64,000 nucleotides of DNA from an uncultured Clostridium sp. (GTDB lineage Bacteria > Bacillota > Clostridia > Lachnospirales > Lachnospiraceae): positions 124,001-188,000 of the forward strand of contig UQMJ01000002.1 in the NCBI GenBank assembly GCA_900542035.1, read 5' to 3'. The notes beneath the pieces were generated by a model, which was given only the letters and a program-made list of their open reading frames with translations, did not search any database and was not told the origin of the DNA. Each line of letters starts with the position of its first letter. Positions within the stretch are counted from its first letter, which is position 1. The position numbers and the translations under genes are program-made. Of the stretch, positions 25,906-33,499 are shown piece after piece.

Positions 25906-26684
25906 GTGCTGATTTCTCCCAGCGATTCAAAAATCCCGTCCGGTCTGGTCTGGGATTTTTCTACATCAGAAAGTTTTGTTTCCCCTGTGAGAACCAATAG
26001 TCCCTTTCCTCCGTGATTTACGCCTGTCGCCACATCGGTATATAACCGATCTCCGACAAAGGCGGTTCTGGCTGTAGGGACTTTGGTTTTGTCTGAAATC
26101 ATCTCTGCCGTCTCTTTATACGGCTTTCCTAAATATCTGGGATGCTCTCCAGTAGACAGGGTCATGGCCGCGCAGATGGCGCCGCAGTCCGGAATAAACC
26201 CTTTGTCTGTCGGACAGTTAATGTCCGGATGCGTCGCTAAAAACAGCGCCCCCTCCCGAATCATCGTACAGCCTTTTTCCAGCTTTTCATAGGTAAGAGT
26301 TTTATCAAAGGCAGTCATCACAATGTCTGCCTGCTCTTCTGTCAGGGGGATTCCCGCTTCCCTCATGCTTTCTTCTAATGGAGGCGTTCCCATTAAAAAT
26401 ACAGATTTTCCAGGATATTGGCTCTTTAAAAAGCGGATTGCCACATCGCCGGAAGTCATAATCTGGTCTCTGGTAATTTCACATCCCATTTTTGCCAGTT
26501 TTTTTATATAATTTTCCGGCGACTGGGAGGAATTATTGGTAAAAAACAAAAATTGTTTGCCCTTCTCTCTGCAGACCCTGATAAAATCCAGAGCTCCTTC
26601 AATGATCGTATCTCCCATATAAAAGGTTCCGTCCATATCCAATACAAATAAATCGATTTCTTCCAGCAGTTTCTTCTTGTCCAC
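25896..26684 (-). CDS. HAD-IIA hydrolase, NagD/AraL type
   Basis: A 262-residue sugar-phosphatase-like HAD enzyme. Motif I is D-M-D-G-T (17-21), motif II is the F-F-T-N-N-S-S segment, the conserved lysine is in L-G-K-P, and motif III/IV is V-G-D-R-L-Y-T-D. Relatives dephosphorylate small sugar or polyol phosphates, including glycerol phosphates and phosphoglycolate. The neighbourhood makes a glycerol-phosphate link attractive, but a terminator separates it from the G3P dehydrogenase operon. Confidence 0.88.
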   Translation of the reverse strand: MDKKKLLEEIDLFVLDMDGTFYMGDTIIEGALDFIRVCREKGKQFLFFTNNSSQSPENYIKKLAKMGCEITRDQIMTSGDVAIRFLKSQYPGKSVFLMGTPPLEESMREAGIPLTEEQADIVMTAFDKTLTYEKLEKGCTMIREGALFLATHPDINCPTDKGFIPDCGAICAAMTLSTGEHPRYLGKPYKETAEMISDKTKVPTARTAFVGDRLYTDVATGVNHGGKGLLVLTGETKLSDVEKSQTRPDGIFESLGEISTYL

Positions 26685-26700
26685 GCTGTCCTCCTAACTG

Positions 26701-26740
26701 AAAAAAAGGCTTCGAAACCTCAGAGTTTTGAAGCCTTTTT
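26701..26740 (-). terminator. Terminator of the G3P dehydrogenase operon
   Basis: An 11-bp stem GGCTTCAAAAC / GTTTCGAAGCC followed by seven T on the minus strand (with T also on the plus side), 30 nt after the DUF1667 gene. Confidence 0.9.
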
Positions 26741-26771
26741 GATTCTGAATGTTCTTATTTCATATGCAGGA

Positions 26772-27134
26772 CTATGCTTCTGGCACATCCTTGGTTGCGA
26801 TGACCGGCACTCCGGTTCCTGCGCAATCTTCAATGATTACATCGCCGATTGCGACCGGAGCCGGAACGGTTACCTTGCGGATCTCATCCATAATTTCAAA
26901 AATCTTGCCCTTTGGAATATCCTCTTTTGTTTTTACCGATACCATCTCGATTGCGCCGCCGGTTACGTGTACGCTGGAGGTCACGATTCTGGTCGGGCTT
27001 AATACCTCTTTTCTGGCGTAATCGTCGCCTCTTTTACAGGTATTGCCGCTTACCTCAATCTGGTCTCCATCCATTTTTACGGTCAGAGGGCAGCCTAACG
27101 GGCAGCCGATGCAGATTAATTCTCTTACCTCCAT
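26772..27134 (-). CDS. DUF1667 cysteine-rich protein
   Basis: A 120-residue DUF1667 protein. Four cysteines (C-I-G-C-P-L-G-C at 8, 11, 15 and the one in N-T-C-K-R-G) could bind an iron-sulfur cluster or zinc, and V-T-S-S-V follows as in molybdopterin oxidoreductase N-termini. Genes of this family are regularly third in clostridial G3P dehydrogenase operons. It starts one nucleotide after the FAD oxidoreductase stop and may be the electron-transfer subunit. Confidence 0.88.
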   Translation of the reverse strand: MEVRELICIGCPLGCPLTVKMDGDQIEVSGNTCKRGDDYARKEVLSPTRIVTSSVHVTGGAIEMVSVKTKEDIPKGKIFEIMDEIRKVTVPAPVAIGDVIIEDCAGTGVPVIATKDVPEA

Positions 27135-27135
27135 G

Positions 27136-28401
27136 TTATTCCACCTCCGTACAAATCACAATATTTTTCAGATCCGGATAGTCTGCAAAGCTTTCCTTCT
27201 TTAAGACAACCTGTTCCATCTCGCCTGGAGCCAGGACTTTTTTCTTTCTCTTGGAAATCTGGACGCCGTCATAATAAACCGAAATATAACGATCCTTATA
27301 CACGTCTGCTACGCGGAAACGGACTGTAATCTTGTCCTGCATATTGTTTACATCAATGGTCTGAGGAACGGTATAACGGACGCCGTTTTCTGCCTTTAAT
27401 TCCACTACGTGTCCGGATTCCCTCTCTTTTCCAGACTGTACGTAAGCAGCTGCATTGGTTCCTGCCAGAGTTGCCTCTTCAGATACATAGTCTACCAGGT
27501 CGTGTACGTGAAGAACGTTGCCGCAGGCAAATACGCCTTCCGCGCTGGTCTCTAACTGGTCGTTTACTTCCGGTCCGGAGGTAATCCGGCTCATGGAAAC
27601 GCCGATTCCCTTGCTCAGCTCATTTTCCGGCAGCAGACCTACGGATAACAGCAGGGTATCGCAGCTGTAGTGCTCTTCTGTGCCTGGAATTGGCTTACGA
27701 TCCGGACCAACCTCTGCTAAAGTAATGCCGGTTACCCGCTCTTTTCCTTCAATGTCAACCACTGTATGGCTTAACTTCAGCGGAATGCCATAGTCGTCCA
27801 GACACTGTACAATATTTCTCTTTAAGCCGCCGGAATAAGGCATTAACTCTGCAACAACCTTTACTTTCGCGCCCTCTAAGGTCATTCTTCTGGCCATAAT
27901 CAGACCGATATCGCCGGATCCTAAAATAACAACTTCTTTTCCTACGCTGTAGCCCTCAATATTCATCAGACGCTGTGCGGTTCCGGCTGAATAGATGCCG
28001 GCTGGACGGTAACCTGGGATGTTTAAAGCGCCTCTTGCCCTCTCTCTGCATCCCATAGCCAGAATTACCGCTTTGGCCTTAATTGTGGTCAGGCCGTCTT
28101 CTTTATTAATAACCGTAACTTCTTTATCCTTATTGATGTCAATGACCATGGTGTTTAACTTGTAAGGAATCTTTTCTTCTTCCACCATTTTAATATAGCG
28201 GGACGCATACTCAGGGCCGGTCAGCTCTTCTTTAAATGTATGCAAACCAAAACCGTTGTGGATACACTGGTTTAAAATACCGCCTAAGCAGCTGTCGCGC
28301 TCCAGAATCAAAATATCCTGAACTCCGGCTTTTCTCGCTGCTACTGCCGCTGCAAGGCCTGCAGGACCTCCGCCGATAATTACAATATCATGTGCTGTCA
28401 T
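27136..28401 (-). CDS. FAD-dependent oxidoreductase, partner of G3P dehydrogenase
   Basis: A 421-residue two-dinucleotide-binding oxidoreductase: FAD motif I-I-G-G-G-P-A-G-L-A-A-A (7-18), second nucleotide motif I-L-G-S-G-D-I-G-L-I (about 157-166), and the C-x-x-x-C-I-H-N-G-F block near residue 40-52. The C-terminal part carries a small domain ending K-N-I-V-I-C-T. It lies between the GlpA-like gene (14-nt gap) and DUF1667 (1-nt gap) and most likely passes G3P electrons onward. Confidence 0.9.
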   Translation of the reverse strand: MTAHDIVIIGGGPAGLAAAVAARKAGVQDILILERDSCLGGILNQCIHNGFGLHTFKEELTGPEYASRYIKMVEEEKIPYKLNTMVIDINKDKEVTVINKEDGLTTIKAKAVILAMGCRERARGALNIPGYRPAGIYSAGTAQRLMNIEGYSVGKEVVILGSGDIGLIMARRMTLEGAKVKVVAELMPYSGGLKRNIVQCLDDYGIPLKLSHTVVDIEGKERVTGITLAEVGPDRKPIPGTEEHYSCDTLLLSVGLLPENELSKGIGVSMSRITSGPEVNDQLETSAEGVFACGNVLHVHDLVDYVSEEATLAGTNAAAYVQSGKERESGHVVELKAENGVRYTVPQTIDVNNMQDKITVRFRVADVYKDRYISVYYDGVQISKRKKKVLAPGEMEQVVLKKESFADYPDLKNIVICTEVE

Positions 28402-28415
28402 ATCGCTGCTCCCCC

Positions 28416-29858
28416 TTATTTATCTTTACTGCCGGTTAACATATTGGAACCAGGTGCATTTTTACAGATATCTTCCATCTTTATACCGCGTTCCCTGGCC
28501 AGGATTTCCATCGTTCTTGGAGTGCAGAAACCTGCCTGGCAGCGGCCCATGCCCTGACGCACGCGGCGTTTGATACCGTCTAAGGATACTGCGCCTAATG
28601 TCCGGTTGATGGCATCCATAATCTCGCCTTCGCTGACGCCTTCGCAGCGGCATACGATAGAACCGTATTCGGGACGTTCTTTAATGAGGGCGGCTCTTTC
28701 TTCTTTACTCATATTGCCTGGACGAACAAATCCTTTTCTCTTGCCGTTCCAGTCTGCTTTCTTCGCAGCGCCTGCCTTTTTTGCTACCAGTTCCGCCACA
28801 TAGACGCCAATAGCCGGCGCGCTGGTCAGTCCAGGCGATTCGATGCCGGCTGCATCAAAGAAGTTTTCTGCGTCTTCTGCTTCGCCGATTACGAAATCAT
28901 CTCCGTCTTCATGGGCGCGGAGACCGGAGAAAGAAGTAATTACCTGGCGGAACGGAACGTTCTTTACGCTGATGTTAGCCTTTTCCATTACAAATGCCAG
29001 TTCTTCGGCAGTGGTCTTTGTTGCTTCTTTGTCCTCGATGTCTGTAGCGGTCGGTCCGGTCAGCAGGTTTCCATGAATGGTAGGAGTAACCAGAACGCCT
29101 TTTCCTAATTTTCCAGGAAGCTGGAAAATCGTCTTTTCTACGTGTTTGCCTGCCTCTTTATCTAATAAGCAGTAATCGCCCTTTCTTGGGGTAATGTGCA
29201 GTTTCTTTCCGCTTACCATGTTGTGAATCTCGTCTGCGTAAACGCCTGCTGCATTGATAACATAAGATGCATGGATGAGTCCGTCATTGGTGGTCAGATC
29301 GTAACCCTTTTCTGTCTTCTTTACATTCTCCACCGTTGTGTTAAAGATAAATTCTACGCCGTTGTCACAGGCATTTTCAGCCAGCGCAATCGTTAAGCCG
29401 AACGGGCATACAATGCCGCCGGTCGGCGCATACAAAGCGGCAACTACTGTATCCGTCAGATTTGGCTCCATGGCTCTGGCCTCGTCGCCGGTAATAATCT
29501 TTAAATCCGGAACGCCGTTTTTAATTCCCTTGTTGTATAATTCCTGAAGAGACGGCATATCTTCTTCTGCAAAGCACAAAATCAGAGAACCATTTCTCTT
29601 AAACTCAAAATCCAGATCTTCTGCAAGCTGTCCCATCAGACGGTTGCCTTCTACATTGAATTTAGCTTTTGCCGATCCTGGAGCCGCATCATGTCCTGCA
29701 TGGACAATTGCACTGTTTGCCTTAGACGTGCCAGAGCAGACGTCTTCTTCCCTTTCCACTACGCAGGTGTGCAGATCGTAACGGGAAAGTTCTCTGGCAA
29801 TCGCACAGCCGGTTACTCCGCCGCCGATAATCACCGCATCGAAATTCATTTCCTTCAT
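28416..29858 (-). CDS. Anaerobic-type glycerol-3-phosphate dehydrogenase, GlpA-like
   Basis: A 480-residue DAO-fold flavoprotein with I-I-G-G-G-V-T-G-C-A-I-A-R-E-L (10-24) and a C-terminal BFD-like [2Fe-2S] domain: Cys403, Cys405, Cys440 and Cys445 (C-R-C-E-G ... G-R-C-Q-A-G-F-C). This combination is that of GlpA, which oxidises G3P to dihydroxyacetone phosphate. It heads the operon with the FAD partner and DUF1667. Expression is probably controlled by leader antitermination (29912-29970). Confidence 0.9.
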   Translation of the reverse strand: MKEMNFDAVIIGGGVTGCAIARELSRYDLHTCVVEREEDVCSGTSKANSAIVHAGHDAAPGSAKAKFNVEGNRLMGQLAEDLDFEFKRNGSLILCFAEEDMPSLQELYNKGIKNGVPDLKIITGDEARAMEPNLTDTVVAALYAPTGGIVCPFGLTIALAENACDNGVEFIFNTTVENVKKTEKGYDLTTNDGLIHASYVINAAGVYADEIHNMVSGKKLHITPRKGDYCLLDKEAGKHVEKTIFQLPGKLGKGVLVTPTIHGNLLTGPTATDIEDKEATKTTAEELAFVMEKANISVKNVPFRQVITSFSGLRAHEDGDDFVIGEAEDAENFFDAAGIESPGLTSAPAIGVYVAELVAKKAGAAKKADWNGKRKGFVRPGNMSKEERAALIKERPEYGSIVCRCEGVSEGEIMDAINRTLGAVSLDGIKRRVRQGMGRCQAGFCTPRTMEILARERGIKMEDICKNAPGSNMLTGSKDK

Positions 29859-29911
29859 TTCTTCTCCTCCATTTACCTTTTTGTGCTTCCCGATCAGGAA
29901 AACCTGATAAC

Positions 29912-29961
29912 AAAAAAGAGCAAGGGAAAACTACGGACAAGTCCGCCGGTTTACCTTACTC
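29912..29961 (-). terminator. Leader terminator of the GlpA-like operon
   Basis: In the 5' leader the minus strand has GAGTAAGG pairing with CCTTGCTC (one G-U), an inner CGGAC/GTCCG stem, then TTTTTT. Because it lies between promoter and gene it must be overcome for expression, fitting GlpP antitermination. A further small hairpin (ATCAGG-TTTT-CCTGAT) precedes the ribosome site. Confidence 0.8.
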
Positions 29962-29970
29962 TATCGTCTC
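29950..29970 (-). promoter_or_regulatory. Shared Glp leader motif, glpA copy
   Basis: The 21-nt word GAGACGATAGAG-TAAGGTAAA overlaps the 5' arm of the leader terminator. The glpK leader has the same word with only five changes, all transitions (32375-32395). It is the best candidate for the GlpP recognition or antiterminator sequence. Confidence 0.65.
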
Positions 29971-29995
29971 AAAGGTGTTTTATTTAACTGTGTTC

Positions 29996-30025
29996 ATGTT
30001 AGCACAGTCTCCTACCTGTTGTCAA
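29996..30025 (-). promoter_or_regulatory. Promoter of the GlpA-like operon
   Basis: Minus-strand TTGACA (30025-30020), an 18-nt spacer and TAACAT (30001-29996). Confidence 0.75.
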
Positions 30026-30045
30026 GAAATTTTCAGTAAACCTTT

Positions 30046-30747
30046 TTATTCACTAATGGTCATAACATTTTTTTCTTCTGCCAGACTGGAAAACAGCGCG
30101 GATTTGTCAAATCCAGGCGGATAAATCACTTCGAATTCCAGTTTAATCTCGTCTTTTTTATTTTTATGGATCTTGGTTGAAGCAATCTCCACTTTCCGTT
30201 TTTCCAGAAAGTCTTCCATCTTTTTGACAGCCCCTTCTTCCTGGGCAATGGTCATCCAGATAGTCCCGCCGGAAGCCACATCTGCAAAATGGGCGATTTT
30301 GTGGGTAATTCCCTGCATCAGGATAATCATCAGCGCAGAAGCAATCCCGATTACGTACAGCCCCGCTCCCATTGCCAGTCCTACGCCTGCAGTCGCCCAG
30401 ATACCGGCCGAGGTCGTAAGACCGCTGACCAGGTTGTTGCGCACAAAGATAATTCCGGCTCCCAGGAAACCTACCCCGCTGACAACCTGGGCCGCAATGC
30501 GGGCGCCGTCGAATTTGCCGTAGTCCATAATATCCACGAATCCATATTTGGAAACCACCATCATCAGCGCAGATCCCATTGCCACAATAGCATGAGTCCG
30601 CACTCCTGCCGATTTATTCCTGTTTTTTCTCTCGTTTCCGATGAGAATTCCCAGGACGCAGGCAATCGCAATGCGCAAAAGCAGTTCGGATTGGTCAAAG
30701 ATAGCCTGGGCGCTGTTCAATCCTAAAATATCAAATGAGATGTCCAT
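30046..30747 (-). CDS. MgtC/SapB-family membrane protein
   Basis: A 233-residue MgtC-like protein: four or so hydrophobic helices with the family blocks L-G-I-L-I-G-N-E-R, V-R-T-H-A-I-V-A-M-G-S-A and G-V-G-F-L-G-A-G-I-I, then a soluble ACT-like C-terminus. MgtC proteins affect Mg2+ adaptation and ATP synthase; the biochemical role varies. It starts 24 nt after glpK and is probably on the glycerol-inducible transcript, an unexpected pairing. Confidence 0.9.
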   Translation of the reverse strand: MDISFDILGLNSAQAIFDQSELLLRIAIACVLGILIGNERKNRNKSAGVRTHAIVAMGSALMMVVSKYGFVDIMDYGKFDGARIAAQVVSGVGFLGAGIIFVRNNLVSGLTTSAGIWATAGVGLAMGAGLYVIGIASALMIILMQGITHKIAHFADVASGGTIWMTIAQEEGAVKKMEDFLEKRKVEIASTKIHKNKKDEIKLEFEVIYPPGFDKSALFSSLAEEKNVMTISE

Positions 30748-30771
30748 CCGATACCCCCTGTTTATTCTGTT

Positions 30772-32265
30772 TTAATCCTCTGACCAGCAAAGGGCGCATT
30801 TTACCGCCTTCTTCCAGCCTTTTACCAGCTCTTTGCGGCGGTCTTCTTCCATTGTGCTGGAAAAAGTGTTGGAAATCTGCCAGTTTTTCCGGATCTCGTC
30901 TTTGCTCTTCCAATATCCAACTGCCAGGCCTGCCAGATAGGCGGCTCCCAGAGCAGTGGTTTCAATACATTCCGGACGTACAATATCTTTATTTAAAATA
31001 TCAGCCTGGAACTGCATTAAGAAATTATTGGCGCAGGCTCCGCCGTCTACCCGAAGCTGTCTTAAGCAGATGCCGGCATCCTGGTGCATGGCTTCAATCA
31101 AATCGTTGACCTGATAAGCCATAGACTCTACTGTCGCGCGGATAAACTGCTCCTTATTGGTTCCCCTGGTTACCCCCACAATGGTTCCTCTGGCATACTG
31201 ATCCCAATAAGGCGCGCCAAGTCCTGCAAATGCCGGAACTACATATACGCCGCCAGTATCTTCTACTGCCGTACAGTATTCTTCCGTCTGGGCCGCGGTC
31301 CGGACCATACGCATCTCATCCCTCAGCCACTGGACTGCCGCGCCTGCCACAAAGACGCTTCCCTCTAACGCATACTGGGTCTCGTCCTGGGTGCTGGCCG
31401 CAATGGTCGTCAAAAGGCCGTTATTGGAACGGACTGCTTTTGTTCCTGTATTCATCAGCAGGAAACAGCCGGTTCCATATGTATTTTTCATCTCGCCTTC
31501 TTCAAAGCAGCACTGTCCAAATAACGCCGCCTGCTGATCGCCTGCCGCTCCTGCAATCGGAATCTTTCCTCCCATTACATCCGAAGAAGTATAGCCGTAA
31601 ATGCAGCTGGATGGTTTTACGTCCGGAAGCATACTCTTTGGAATATGGAAATACTCTAAAATCTCTTCATCCCAGCATTTCCGGTGAATGTCAAACAACA
31701 TGGTGCGGGCGGCGTTGGTATAATCGGTTACATGGATGCAGCCCTTGGTCAGATTCCAGATCAGCCAGGTATCTACGGTTCCAAACATCAAATCGCCCCG
31801 TTCTGCTTTTTCCCTGGCTCCAGGTACATTGTCCAGAATCCACTCAATCTTGCTGCCGGAAAAATAGGCGTCCGGAATCAGGCCGGTACGCTCAATGATT
31901 TTTTCTTCCCAGCCGTCTTCTTTTAGCTTTTCAATCCGATCCGCAGTTCTGCGGCACTGCCACACAATTGCATTGTATACAGGTTCTCCGGTGTCTCTGT
32001 CCCACACAATGGTGGTTTCGCGCTGGTTGGTAATCCCGATAGCTGCAATATCGCTGTAGTGCGCGCCGATTTTTCCCATCGCTTCCATGGTCACAGAAAG
32101 CTGCGAGGACCAAATCTCCATTGGGTTGTGTTCTACCCAGCCTGGTTTTGGATAAATCTGCGTAAATTCTTTCTGGGCTACGCTGCAGATCGTTCCCTGT
32201 TCATCAAACAGAATACATCTGGAACTGGTCGTTCCCTGATCCAAAGCAATTACATATCTTCCCAT
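30772..32265 (-). CDS. glpK: Glycerol kinase
   Basis: A 497-residue FGGY kinase that phosphorylates glycerol to G3P. The N-terminal A-L-D-Q-G-T-T-S-S-R phosphate loop, the glycerol-site Q-R-E-T-T-I-V-W-D, and A-G-A-A-G-D-Q-Q-A-A-L-F-G and G-G-A-C-A-N-N are all there. Length is standard. The 5' leader contains a terminator and the Glp leader motif, so it should be induced through GlpP. No glpF facilitator gene is adjacent; glycerol may enter by another route. Confidence 0.97.
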   Translation of the reverse strand: MGRYVIALDQGTTSSRCILFDEQGTICSVAQKEFTQIYPKPGWVEHNPMEIWSSQLSVTMEAMGKIGAHYSDIAAIGITNQRETTIVWDRDTGEPVYNAIVWQCRRTADRIEKLKEDGWEEKIIERTGLIPDAYFSGSKIEWILDNVPGAREKAERGDLMFGTVDTWLIWNLTKGCIHVTDYTNAARTMLFDIHRKCWDEEILEYFHIPKSMLPDVKPSSCIYGYTSSDVMGGKIPIAGAAGDQQAALFGQCCFEEGEMKNTYGTGCFLLMNTGTKAVRSNNGLLTTIAASTQDETQYALEGSVFVAGAAVQWLRDEMRMVRTAAQTEEYCTAVEDTGGVYVVPAFAGLGAPYWDQYARGTIVGVTRGTNKEQFIRATVESMAYQVNDLIEAMHQDAGICLRQLRVDGGACANNFLMQFQADILNKDIVRPECIETTALGAAYLAGLAVGYWKSKDEIRKNWQISNTFSSTMEEDRRKELVKGWKKAVKCALCWSED

Positions 32266-32341
32266 AATCTTCTCCTTTTTTGCCTCCTTACAGACGAGTT
32301 TCTTTTCTTAATGCTTGTTAATTTTTTACCAATGCGTAAAG

Positions 32342-32385
32342 AAAAAGCAGGGGATGTACGGCTTTTTGCAGCCATCTACCCTGCT
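32342..32385 (-). terminator. Leader terminator of glpK
   Basis: Minus-strand AGCAGGG / CCCTGCT outer stem with an inner GGCT...AGCC stem, followed by TTTTTCTTT. It sits about 80-120 nt upstream of the glpK start, downstream of TTGACA at 32425-32420. Confidence 0.8.
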
Positions 32386-32395
32386 CTGTCATCTC
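32375..32395 (-). promoter_or_regulatory. Shared Glp leader motif, glpK copy
   Basis: GAGATGACAGAG-CAGGGTAGA, 16 of 21 identical to the glpA leader word with transitions only, and in the same relation to the terminator stem. The TTGACAACAG word upstream is also shared between the two leaders. Confidence 0.65.
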
Positions 32396-32419
32396 TAAGG
32401 CAATCCTTTATTCATCTGT

Positions 32420-32425
32420 TGTCAA
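32420..32425 (-). promoter_or_regulatory. -35 box of the glpK promoter
   Basis: Minus-strand TTGACA within TTGACAACAGATG, matching the glpA promoter region (TTGACAACAGGTA). No good -10 box is visible at 16-18 nt, so the exact promoter is uncertain. Confidence 0.45.
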
Positions 32426-32524
32426 TTTTAACATGGCTTTTCTAAAATTGCAAGATGAAATAGATGTTTTGTCTAATTTTCTCCTGTGTCTTTCAAATAT
32501 ACTGTGCAAACTTACAAATTATTG

Positions 32525-33382
32525 CTATTTTAAATGCTTATCCAGTGTGAAGCCTCTTCCTCGAACCTCCCTGACTCCATTAATGATGATAAATGCCTTG
32601 GGATCAATCTGCTGGACATACTGGTTTAAGTGACTCATTTCCCGATTGTGAAGGACGCAGAGAACTGCTTTCTGGTCTAAATGCTGGAATCCGGTCTGAA
32701 TCGGCACATAGGTGGAACCCCGATCCAGATCTTTTTGAATAATCTCATTAATCTTCTCATACTCTTTGCTGATAATCAGCACCTGGACGTCTCCGGCGCC
32801 GAATACCAGCACCTGGTTTACCATAAAAGAAGTCAGGAGTACCGATAAAATACCGTATAAAATCTCTTCTCCTCCTGTAAACAGCACCTGGGACATCAAA
32901 ATAAGCACATCAAAGCAGTACATCGTGACCGCGACCGGAATCCGGAACTTTTTATTTAAAATCAGCGGCGGAATATCCATGCCTCCAGTAGAACCGCCAA
33001 GCCGCATGACGATTCCCAGTCCCATTCCAACCAGCGCACCGCCGAAAATAGCTGCCAGCAGGCGATCGCTGGTAATGTGTCCCAGAGCCTCAATCCCCAG
33101 CATTCCGTCCAATAGTACCGGAAACAGCAGGGTACTGATAATGGTGGTCATGGCAAATCGTTTTCCTAACAGCCAAAGCCCCAGGAAAAACATAATCACG
33201 TTAATACACGCTACTGTTACAGATACGTCTACATGAAAAAAATACTCTACGCTTCTTGCAATACCCGTTGCGCCGCCTACCAGAAAGTTGTTTGGAACCA
33301 AAAATGCCGCCAGGCCGAAAGCAAATATCACATTTCCCAACACAATTCCCAGTACTTTGGCTATGCCTCTTCCTATCTTCAC
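32525..33382 (-). CDS. YitT-family membrane protein
   Basis: A 285-residue protein with five to six membrane segments in the first 190 residues (N-N-F-L-V-G-G-A-T-G-I-A; G-G-S-T-G-G-M-D-I) and a soluble DUF2179 domain at the C-terminus (V-L-I-I-S-K-E-Y-E-K-I ... V-L-C-V-L-H-N-R-E). YitT proteins are widespread in Firmicutes; transport of a small solute is presumed but unproven. Confidence 0.9.
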   Translation of the reverse strand: MKIGRGIAKVLGIVLGNVIFAFGLAAFLVPNNFLVGGATGIARSVEYFFHVDVSVTVACINVIMFFLGLWLLGKRFAMTTIISTLLFPVLLDGMLGIEALGHITSDRLLAAIFGGALVGMGLGIVMRLGGSTGGMDIPPLILNKKFRIPVAVTMYCFDVLILMSQVLFTGGEEILYGILSVLLTSFMVNQVLVFGAGDVQVLIISKEYEKINEIIQKDLDRGSTYVPIQTGFQHLDQKAVLCVLHNREMSHLNQYVQQIDPKAFIIINGVREVRGRGFTLDKHLK

Positions 33383-33474
33383 GTTTTCTCCCTCTTTTCT
33401 TCTGCTATTACTGCGATTGTAACAAATTTTCCCGATAAAAGAAATATCCTATGTTATCTCACAGGATCAGGAAA

Positions 33475-33498
33475 GCCGCCTGGGCAGGCGGCTTTTTT
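33475..33498. terminator. GC-rich terminator hairpin after nhaC
   Basis: GCCGCC-TGGGCA-GGCGGC. The long T-run is on the plus side; on the minus strand only TTTCC follows, so termination of the nhaC transcript would be moderate. Confidence 0.55.
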
Positions 33499-33499
33499 G

